A DNA stretch of 7,748 nucleotides from positions 2,947,477 to 2,955,224 of the forward strand of contig LS998015.1 in NCBI GenBank assembly GCA_900498245.1. The letters run 5' to 3'. Of the stretch, positions 1 through 6,288 are shown piece after piece; the first letter of the stretch is position 1, and each line of letters starts with the position of its first letter. The notes beneath the pieces are model-generated. The model saw only the letters and a program-made list of their open reading frames with translations. It was not told where the DNA came from and ran no database searches. The stretch comes from Candidatus Zixiibacteriota bacterium (GTDB taxonomy: Bacteria; Zixibacteria; MSB-5A5; GN15; PGXB01). Position numbers and translations under genes: made by a program.

Positions 1-123
1 GGCCGGCATATAGCCGTATTCCGCTGTTATATTCGGGGAGACATATTCTGTCGGATATTCCGGTTCGTTCCGCCACTTGAAAACCACGACCGGGCCGGCG
101 ATAAAAAGACCTCGTTCATTATG
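1..123 (-). other. Sensor domain: start of PAS11, cut by window edge
   Basis: Residues 1515-1554 begin with an ERGLFIAGPVVVFKWRN stretch and continue with EYVSPNITAEYGYMPA. This is the first third of a PAS subtype ('LFxxGPVVVFxWR ... EYVSPNVxxxxGYxP') that I recall from many sensor kinases and diguanylate cyclases. Its remainder and everything downstream, including the output domain, lie outside the window. Confidence 0.75.
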
Positions 124-3100
124 GAGCTCTTCTTCCGCTTTCATGCGGTCGCTGATATCGGTGATAAAACCTTCAAAGGCGTTGATTTCACCCCCCTCAC
201 TGCAAATCGCCTGACCCTGCTCCCAGACCCATTTTTCCTTCTTGTCCGATGTTATGATGCGATAAAGTATGCGAAATGGCATTTTTGAATATATTGACCT
301 GTCAATTTCCTTCCGGATCATATCCCGATCGTCAGGATGAATAATATCATTGAAAGAGAGTCCCGGATTATTGATAATATCTTTGGGTTTGTATCCGGTC
401 AATTCGTAACAGCCGTCGCTGACAAATTCCATGGTCCGCTTTTCATCATTGGCGCACCGGTAGGCCATTCCCGGCAAATTGCTCATCAGCGTTGCCAGCG
501 TCCGTTGACTTTCCTGCAAGGCGGCCTGATCCTTCTTCCATTGCGTTATATCACGAACCACGCTGACTATTGTTTCGAGATTTTTATCCTTAAAAATAGG
601 CGACCACGAATGTGATACATGCTTCGTGGCGCCGTCCCCGGTGATTATTTTATATTCCAGACAGTTGCCGGTTTCGCCGGCGAGAGCCCTGCGGTGAGCA
701 TCTTCTACTCGGGCCGTATCATCGGGATGAATCAACCATTTCCTGGTACCAACCAATTCTTCGGGACTATAACCGATGATCTTCCGACATTGCGGACTCA
801 AATAACGAATAATTCCGTCGGGCTCGGTCAGCATGATAAGATCATTCGAATTCTCTACAATGCCGCGATATTTTTCTTCACTTTCTTTCAGAGCCGCCTG
901 TGATTGAATCCGTGAGTAAATGTCCCTGATTGAGACGAAACCATATTTGGTATCACCATATTCTACATAATTCGCATTGATTTCAATTGGAATCGGATTC
1001 CCGTTCTTAATGCGCAGAGCCGATTCCATAACCACGGTTCCCTGTTCTTTTAGACGTTGCCAGGCTTTGGGCCAAGACTCGGCGGCGCCATTTATATCAA
1101 GTTCCCAGACCTGCATGGTGAGAAGCTCATCACGGGAAAAACCCGTTGCCTGTAAAGCATAATCATTGACATTGGTAATCCGGCCTTGAGAATCTATCCA
1201 GAAAAGCATTTCCGTTATTCGATCTATCGAGAATTGAACTCTGAGTAAATGCTCCTGGTTCCGCTTTTGTTCGGTGATATCCTCTTTCAGCGCCAGATAA
1301 TGAGTTGTTTCGCCGCTTTCATTCTTTATGGGGACGATTTTGGCGCTTTCCCAGAAATATTCCCCGTTCTTCTTTCGATTATAAAATTCCCCCCGCCATT
1401 CGGAACCGGATTTTATGGTTTCCCACATTTTTCTATATTCCGCTTCCGTGATTTTGCCCGATTTCAAAATCCGCGGGTTCTGGCCCAGGGCTTCTTCCCG
1501 GGTATAACCGGTGAGTTCCGTGAACTTGGGATTGACATATTCTATCGTTCCGCTGGTGTCGGTGACGACAACCGTAACCGGACTTTGTTCGATCGCATAC
1601 GACAGCTTAAGCAGTTCCTCTTCGGCTCTTTTCTGTTCCGTTATATCGTACAGAACGCCTTCGATAAAACCCTGCTCCGCATTAATTCGGGCCGAAACGG
1701 AAAGCCATATCACCGAGCCTTCTTTGCGGAAAAATCTGATCCTGTAATTAGATACCTCGCCTTTTTGCCCGAGGGCTTTAACAAATCTATCCCTCGCCTC
1801 CGGATCAACATAATGTTGTGAGACGCGGAAGCAGTTTATCATTTCCTCTTTGGAAACATATCCAAAAACCTGCGCGGATCGGTCGTTGCATTCCAGCACC
1901 AGGCCGTCTTGAATGGCGGTCCGAAATAGCCCGACTTCGGCATTATTATATAAATAACGGTATCTCTCTTCGCTTTCGCGCAGGGCTTCTTCGGCCAATT
2001 TCTTGTCGGTTATATCATCAACAAGGGTGAGCAGACAACTGCTGTCATTCATCGGAATCACCGCCATGGAAATCGAGAGATCTCTTCTTTTGCCGTCAGG
2101 AAGTATTCTGGAAACCTCCTGGTTGCGTACCGTTCTTCCCTCTTTTAGTTGCCCGATCATAATATCACGTTCCTCGGAATCTTTCCAGATACCCAGTGAA
2201 ACGGTGCTGTTTCCTATCAGCCTGTCACGGGAAATATCCAACAACTCCTGTAGTCGCTCATTGGCGTTGATTATTTTGCCGGTGGCGATATCGGTCAAAC
2301 AGGCCCCTACCGGACTGAAATTGAAGGCCTTGGAGAATCTTTCTTCTGCCTGACGAAGTGATAATTCGGCTCTTCTCTGCTGTGACATATCTCTGACTCG
2401 GGCCAGAAGTAGTTTCTCTCCTTTCAGAGTGAGCGGCTGCAAATGAACTTCCGTGTCCTGACACACACCTTTAAGATTCTGATGCTGCCAGAAAAATGTT
2501 TGAGGCACCCCCCCCATGGCCGCTTCTATTTTCTCTCTGGCCAGTTCCTTCGAGCTGCGCCCGTCGGGCTGCCATTCGGGGGAAAATTCGGCGGGACTGT
2601 GTCCGACTATATCGTCGCGACTGCATTTCCACAGACTGCAGGCTTGATCATTGCAGTCAAGAAAGACATCCTTCATCAGGAACAAACCATCCGGCGAACT
2701 CTCAAATAGGGTGCGGTATTTATTCTCATTTTCCAATAATGACTCTTCGGCTCCCTTCCGTTCCAGGGCGCTTGCCAGGACTTCTCCGGCCATTCTCAAA
2801 AGAGCCATATCATCATCGGTCCAGTTTCTATTCTCTCGCATCGCCGCCATACCGATGGCCCCGATAAGTCTGTCGCCGCTTTTTAAAGGCACCGATATTA
2901 ACGATTTAATTCCCAATTTGGCGAAAAATTCCTTGTTATGATCGCCGGCCGCCGAGGGCATCGATATCTCGGTGAGGTGAATCGGCTCCAACCTGTTTAG
3001 TTTCTCAAATCCCTCGGCGTAATTTCGGGGTTTCTTACCGAGCATCTTTTCCGCCAAACGAGGCGTTCCTTCACGGCTCCATTCGCTGGTAAAACTCACC

Positions 3101-4662
3101 GAGTCCATATCTTCAGAGAAAAAGAAAATATGACAATTGTCGACCCCGGCAAATTCACCCACATTTTGAAGTGATTCCTCTATCGCCCTTTCAACAAGAT
3201 CATTTCTGAGTCCAATCAGTCGCGTCGATATGGTCGTCACCAGATGCTCAAAATCATATCGAAATTGGAGTTTTTCCGCAGCGCTCTTTTGCTCGGTAAT
3301 ATCAATTACGACCGCTCTCATTCCTGCCAATTGTTCTTTCCGATATATGGGGCTGGTATGAATGGCCACCGGAACGATGCTCCCATCCCTCTTTCGCGCC
3401 AGATATTCGATATTGCGCCGATGTTCTCCGCCGAAAACCAGTTTTATATTCTGCCGAGCTCTTTCTCTCTCGGACGGATCCAGCACTTCGAAGATATTCA
3501 TCTTCTTTTCGACTTCCTCGCGCTTGAAGCCGAAGGCTTCACAGCCATGCCTGTTCACGAAAGTAAAGATACCATTCAGGTCGCATTCTATGATCGTCTC
3601 CGGAAGAAGTTCCGCCAGTTCCCGAAACCGCGCTTCGCTCAACCGGAGCGAATCTTCGGCCCTTTTGATCTGAGTGATATCATGCATTATGCAGTGGGTC
3701 CGGGAAAATTTCCCGTTGGCATCCTTCTCCACCTTCCCGTCAAACGACAAATCGACGAGTGTCCCGTCTTTTCGCTTCAGGGTAAATTCAATATCATGCA
3801 CCTCCCCCCGTTCCTTGAACAGCGGGAAATTCTTCTGAAAATGCCGTATATCTTCGGGAACCAGAAAATCCGTGAAGGGGCGCCCTGTGACTTCAGCTTC
3901 CCCATATCCCATCATATGCAGCCAGGTTCGATTGATATTCAAAATATTCCCATTTTCATCCAGTGATTGGTAGCCCAGAGGCGCGGAATCATATAGCCCG
4001 CGAAACCGCTCTTCACTCTCTCTGAGGGCTCTTTCCGCCTTGTTCCGCGCGGTGATATCCCGGAACGACCAAACCCGGCCGATGCTGGCCCCTTCTATTT
4101 TTTGGGGCCGCGAATATCGCTCGACCATCCGGCCATCAATAAATTCCAGAACATCAAAACTCTCCGCTTCGGGACTGTTGTACAATTCCTTTACCTTGTT
4201 GATGAAAATCTGCGGCTCTTTTAATTGGCCCAATACGAATTGAAGGGCCTTTTTGTCATCCCTGGATTCCAGAACTTCATCCGTAATATTCCAAATTTCT
4301 TTGAAACGGGTGTTAAAACTGGTGATCTCCCCTTCCTGGTTGACCACCAGAATGCCGTCGGCGGTTGATTCCAGAGTCGCCATCAGGAGAGAAAGCCCCT
4401 TTTGAAGATTCCGTTCGGCCTTGACCTTTTTTGAAAACATCCCTTCCACCAAGGCACCGAAACAAAGGAAAAGAAACATCACCATTGACCTGATCCAAAT
4501 CTCTCCGGAATCGGGACTGAAGATTTCCTGCTGTAAACTGCTTCCGCGGATCAAATAGGCGTCAATGATTGGGTCAATTATCCAGAATGCCAGGCCGAGA
4601 ACGATCCCGACTAAGATCCAATTCGGGGTGGTCCGTTTTCTCTGTGTCGAATTATCTCTCAT
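1..4662 (-). CDS. Giant membrane-anchored multi-PAS/GAF sensor protein, N-terminal 1,554 residues (3' end outside window)
   Basis: One frame stays open for all 1,554 codons from ATG 4662 to the window edge. The order is: short cytoplasmic N terminus, two membrane helices (about 15-36 and 58-76), PAS1-PAS3 (90-460), GAF (470-636), PAS4-PAS10 (640-1510), and the start of PAS11 (1516 onward). Exit signatures of the DIT type begin at residues 202, 328, 454, 758, 883, 1006, 1128, 1247, 1371 and 1502. Most are followed by a helical linker ending in a variant of ESEERYR, which is the usual signal-passing linker. PAS and GAF domains sense small ligands, redox state, light or partner proteins. The output domain is beyond the window; histidine kinase is most likely, GGDEF/EAL possible. 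No HisKA, HATPase, GGDEF or receiver motif is seen here. ATG 4662 is the only ATG, GTG or TTG between an in-frame TGA (4755-4753) and the first helix, though AGGA lies only 1 nt before it. The gene follows hemY on the same strand. Confidence 0.93.
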   Translation of the reverse strand, partial: MRDNSTQRKRTTPNWILVGIVLGLAFWIIDPIIDAYLIRGSSLQQEIFSPDSGEIWIRSMVMFLFLCFGALVEGMFSKKVKAERNLQKGLSLLMATLESTADGILVVNQEGEITSFNTRFKEIWNITDEVLESRDDKKALQFVLGQLKEPQIFINKVKELYNSPEAESFDVLEFIDGRMVERYSRPQKIEGASIGRVWSFRDITARNKAERALRESEERFRGLYDSAPLGYQSLDENGNILNINRTWLHMMGYGEAEVTGRPFTDFLVPEDIRHFQKNFPLFKERGEVHDIEFTLKRKDGTLVDLSFDGKVEKDANGKFSRTHCIMHDITQIKRAEDSLRLSEARFRELAELLPETIIECDLNGIFTFVNRHGCEAFGFKREEVEKKMNIFEVLDPSERERARQNIKLVFGGEHRRNIEYLARKRDGSIVPVAIHTSPIYRKEQLAGMRAVVIDITEQKSAAEKLQFRYDFEHLVTTISTRLIGLRNDLVERAIEESLQNVGEFAGVDNCHIFFFSEDMDSVSFTSEWSREGTPRLAEKMLGKKPRNYAEGFEKLNRLEPIHLTEISMPSAAGDHNKEFFAKLGIKSLISVPLKSGDRLIGAIGMAAMRENRNWTDDDMALLRMAGEVLASALERKGAEESLLENENKYRTLFESSPDGLFLMKDVFLDCNDQACSLWKCSRDDIVGHSPAEFSPEWQPDGRSSKELAREKIEAAMGGVPQTFFWQHQNLKGVCQDTEVHLQPLTLKGEKLLLARVRDMSQQRRAELSLRQAEERFSKAFNFSPVGACLTDIATGKIINANERLQELLDISRDRLIGNSTVSLGIWKDSEERDIMIGQLKEGRTVRNQEVSRILPDGKRRDLSISMAVIPMNDSSCLLTLVDDITDKKLAEEALRESEERYRYLYNNAEVGLFRTAIQDGLVLECNDRSAQVFGYVSKEEMINCFRVSQHYVDPEARDRFVKALGQKGEVSNYRIRFFRKEGSVIWLSVSARINAEQGFIEGVLYDITEQKRAEEELLKLSYAIEQSPVTVVVTDTSGTIEYVNPKFTELTGYTREEALGQNPRILKSGKITEAEYRKMWETIKSGSEWRGEFYNRKKNGEYFWESAKIVPIKNESGETTHYLALKEDITEQKRNQEHLLRVQFSIDRITEMLFWIDSQGRITNVNDYALQATGFSRDELLTMQVWELDINGAAESWPKAWQRLKEQGTVVMESALRIKNGNPIPIEINANYVEYGDTKYGFVSIRDIYSRIQSQAALKESEEKYRGIVENSNDLIMLTEPDGIIRYLSPQCRKIIGYSPEELVGTRKWLIHPDDTARVEDAHRRALAGETGNCLEYKIITGDGATKHVSHSWSPIFKDKNLETIVSVVRDITQWKKDQAALQESQRTLATLMSNLPGMAYRCANDEKRTMEFVSDGCYELTGYKPKDIINNPGLSFNDIIHPDDRDMIRKEIDRSIYSKMPFRILYRIITSDKKEKWVWEQGQAICSEGGEINAFEGFITDISDRMKAEEELHNERGLFIAGPVVVFKWRNEPEYPTEYVSPNITAEYGYMPA
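133..2745 (-). other. Sensor domains PAS4 to PAS10 in tandem
   Basis: Seven complete PAS domains follow the GAF. PAS4 (about 643-763) ends with the degenerate exit RDMSQQR. PAS5 (770-886) has DITDKK and PAS6 (896-1010) has DITEQK. PAS7 (1020-1131) has GQNPRILKSG and WRGEFYNRKKNGEYFWE, resembling the NifL/Aer-like PAS group. PAS8 (1141-1250) has EMLFWIDSQGRITNVN and the degenerate exit RDIYSRI. PAS9 (1263-1374) has PDGIIRYLSPQCRKIIGYS and exit RDITQWK. PAS10 (1385-1505) has NLPGMAYRC and EKWVWEQG, a PAS_3-like fold signature, with exit DISDRM. The domains differ clearly in sequence, so the array does not look like a recent tandem duplication. Confidence 0.85.
2755..3255 (-). other. Sensor domain: single GAF domain
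   Basis: Residues about 470-636 form a GAF domain between PAS3 and PAS4. It begins with a helix (TISTRLIGLRNDLVERAIEE), continues with a core strand DNCHIFFFSED, and has the typical late block GIKSLISVPLKSGDRLIGAI followed by NWTDDDMALLRMAGE. The final helix ALERKGAEESL passes into PAS4. This GAF type is common in multi-PAS kinases. It lacks an obvious bilin-attachment Cys-His pair of the phytochrome kind in the conserved segments I can read, and its ligand is unknown. Confidence 0.85.
3283..4395 (-). other. Sensor domains PAS1 to PAS3
   Basis: PAS1 (about 90-205) has the pattern STADGILVVNQEGEITSFN ... RYSRPQ ... GRVWSFRDIT, a PAS subtype often found directly after the membrane anchor in such proteins. 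PAS2 (about 214-331) runs from SEERFRGLYDSAPLGYQSLD to HDITQIKRAE and contains RKDGTLVDLSF. PAS3 (about 338-457) runs from SEARFRELAELLPETIIECD to DITEQK and contains RKRDGSIVPV. The DIT motifs start at residues 202, 328 and 454, an exact 126-residue spacing twice. No ligand can be assigned from the residues seen. Confidence 0.85.
4423..4662 (-). other. Sensor domain: two-helix membrane anchor with very short outer loop
   Basis: Residues 1-14 are basic (QRKR), helix 1 spans about 15-36 and includes ILVGIVLGLAFWIID, and helix 2 spans about 58-76 and includes MVMFLFLCFGALVEGMF. A KKVK basic stretch follows. By the positive-inside rule both ends are cytoplasmic, leaving an outer loop of only about 20 residues (37-57) that contains FSPDSGEIWIRS. 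There is therefore no sizeable extracytoplasmic sensor, and all the sensing domains should be cytoplasmic. From memory, a similar anchor with a 'D..DA...G....E..F.P...EI..R' pattern recurs at the start of many multi-PAS kinases and GGDEF proteins. No function is known to me. Confidence 0.75.
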
Positions 4663-4884
4663 TTCCTGTAAATTGAACTTTCGCCCGGGTTCTACTCCGC
4701 GTAGCCCCCGCCAAAGACCCGATTTCAGCCATTGGTTGAAAATCGTCCTTTGTCATCTATTTTATCGACAAAAGAGGGGCGGACTTTACCGGCCCGCAAG
4801 TGATAGCAATGACTAATTTGGAGCCGAAACCGGTCCTTTAAGCCCGCTTATGGAAGGATATTTCCATCGAAATTGAGATTATAT
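4663..4884 (-). other. Intergenic gap between hemY and the sensor gene
   Basis: This 222-nt stretch holds no convincing gene or clear rho-independent terminator. Candidate structures, written for the minus strand, are as follows. A 6-bp hairpin (ATGGAA/TTCCAT, 6-nt loop) lies at 4867-4850 without a following T tract. A GC-rich hairpin with a one-base bulge lies at 4836-4820. A CTAC/GTAG hairpin flanked by GGG/CCC lies at 4709-4687, just upstream of the sensor start. A TATAAT hexamer sits at 4883-4878, but the sequence 17 nt upstream (CGGCAA) is a poor -35 box. A 34-codon open frame (4756-4652) overlaps the sensor start but has no ribosome site. The gap could hold a promoter for the sensor gene, but the sequence does not prove it. 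Confidence 0.5.
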
Positions 4885-6288
4885 TCAATTACCGGAAGAA
4901 TTGCCGGTCTGAACTGCCGCGATGGTCTCTGCAATATAAAAAGATCGTTTGATGGCATCATTTAGCCCGATGCCGGTATAGGCGTTCCCGGCCAGGTACA
5001 GGGAACCGAGTTTGGCCAGATTAGCCTCAATTCTCTGCAGTCGCTCCCGATGCCCCAGGGTATACTGAGGGATAGCTTCTTTCCAGATGATGATTTTCTG
5101 AAACGATGGAGGTTTCTTGATTCCCATTATAGTGGCCAATTGATTATGAGCGAGTTCCCCCAGCGCCTTTTCGCCACGATCTATAATTTTATTGTCTTTT
5201 GCACCGCCCAGCATAGTGCGGAAGAGAACAAACCCTTCCGGGGCCTGCTCCGGGAAAATCACCGATGTCCAGATCGAGCCCAGAATGTAAAGGTTTTGAT
5301 TATGGGGAACCAGAAAACCGAAACCATCGACCGGTCTCGAGATATCCTCCAGGCGATATCCTTGGCAACAGACAGCCAGATTCGAATACGGGATTTTCCC
5401 CAGAAGCCCCGCCGTCTCTCGGTCCAGTTCCATAAGAATTGACCCCGCGACAAATGATTGCGTAGCTATTATTATATGATCAAAATCATAACTCCCGGCA
5501 CTCGTATTAAGCCGGTAATTGCCATTCCCCTTGGAAATCGAAACAACTTTTTCCTCTCGATGAATCGAGGTGCCCAGAATATTTTCGAGCCGTTCAATTA
5601 GTGTGAACAGCCCGCCGCGGAAACTGGTCAGATGGCCCGATGGTCCCGCCGGTCCTCCCTTTTTGCCGCTTTTCCGATTTTCCCGGGCCTTTTTGAACAT
5701 CGCCTTTATCAGACCGCCATACTCTTTTTCCATGTTCTCCATCACCGGAAAGCATGCTCCCAGCGATAATTTTTCGGCGTCGCCACCATAGATGCCCGAA
5801 ACCATCGGATCAATCAATATCTCCGCCGCCTCACGTCCGATCCGACGCTCCACGAAACGGAATATTGATTCATCGTCATCATTTTTTTTCCGCGGGACGA
5901 ATATCTCCATCCCGATCCGTAGCTTTCCCCGCATTGAAAGGAGTCCGCTCGCCAGAAATTTCATCGGATTGGCCGAAATTTCGTGTAGCCGCTTACCGCG
6001 GTAAATGAATCTCTTTTCCGATTTCTGATTGGATGGGTAAAGTTTGTCATGGAGTTCGATATCGTTCACAAATTCAAGTGTCAGCGGTTCCCGATCCAGA
6101 AAGCCGTTGGGTCCCCAGTCAGCGAGATAGCCGTTTTCCCGTGACGTTCCAATCGTCCCGCCCAGTCTATTCTCCCTTTCAAAAATTGTGATAGCGGCCC
6201 TGTCGCCGACAAGTTTCCGAATGAAAAAACCGGCCGAAAGTCCCGAAATCCCGGCCCCAACAATCGCTATTTTCGCCTTTCCCTTCAC
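4885..6288 (-). CDS. hemY: FAD-dependent protoporphyrinogen oxidase (HemY/PPOX type)
   Basis: This enzyme removes six electrons from protoporphyrinogen IX to give protoporphyrin IX, using FAD and classically O2. It is peripherally membrane-bound and supplies HemH. It is the HemY/PPOX-type flavoprotein, although databases often call it hemG; it is not the flavodoxin-like E. coli HemG. Counting from GTG 6288 (467 aa, normal for the family), the dinucleotide-binding motif is IVGAGISGL (9-17). The acidic end of strand 2 is FERENRLGGT (36-45, Glu37), followed by the ADWGPNGF block (56-63). The C-terminal FAD clamp is LYLAGNAYTGIGLNDAIKRS (430-449). A central DPMVSGIYGGDAEKLS segment is also typical of PPOX. 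The GTG at 6288 is chosen over GTG 6294 because AGAGGAG lies 5 nt before it and its GTGA overlaps the hemH stop; the earlier GTG shares a base with that ribosome site. Coproporphyrinogen oxidase activity (CgoX) is possible in this family but unlikely next to hemN. Confidence 0.95.
   Translation of the reverse strand: MKGKAKIAIVGAGISGLSAGFFIRKLVGDRAAITIFERENRLGGTIGTSRENGYLADWGPNGFLDREPLTLEFVNDIELHDKLYPSNQKSEKRFIYRGKRLHEISANPMKFLASGLLSMRGKLRIGMEIFVPRKKNDDDESIFRFVERRIGREAAEILIDPMVSGIYGGDAEKLSLGACFPVMENMEKEYGGLIKAMFKKARENRKSGKKGGPAGPSGHLTSFRGGLFTLIERLENILGTSIHREEKVVSISKGNGNYRLNTSAGSYDFDHIIIATQSFVAGSILMELDRETAGLLGKIPYSNLAVCCQGYRLEDISRPVDGFGFLVPHNQNLYILGSIWTSVIFPEQAPEGFVLFRTMLGGAKDNKIIDRGEKALGELAHNQLATIMGIKKPPSFQKIIIWKEAIPQYTLGHRERLQRIEANLAKLGSLYLAGNAYTGIGLNDAIKRSFYIAETIAAVQTGNSSGN

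Noticed and set aside
1473-1502. LOV photoreceptor domain in PAS7
   Set aside because: The motif reads GQNPRILKSG, without the reactive cysteine of the GRNCRFLQ motif.
544-2016. Recurring short words such as GTTATATC that could suggest a repeat array
   Set aside because: They are the reverse complement of codons for the conserved DIT motif at PAS exits. Spacing is about 360-390 nt and the flanks differ, so this is not CRISPR or a DNA repeat.
337-4243. Many plus-strand open frames of 60-240 codons
   Set aside because: They lie opposite a continuous, domain-rich minus-strand frame, show no recognisable protein patterns and are antisense shadows of the PAS/GAF gene.
4850-4867. ATGGAA/TTCCAT inverted repeat as the hem operon terminator
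   Set aside because: The stem is only 6 bp and AT-rich, and no T tract follows on the minus strand, so it does not meet the usual terminator pattern.
4878-4883. Perfect TATAAT as promoter for the sensor gene
   Set aside because: It touches the hemY stop region, has no good -35 box at 16-18 nt and would give a leader of over 200 nt. It is too weak to list as a promoter on its own.
5882-5889. A8 tract in hemY (minus strand) as a programmed slippage site
   Set aside because: The frame is intact on both sides and encodes a plausible KKNDDDE surface segment; nothing supports a recoded product.
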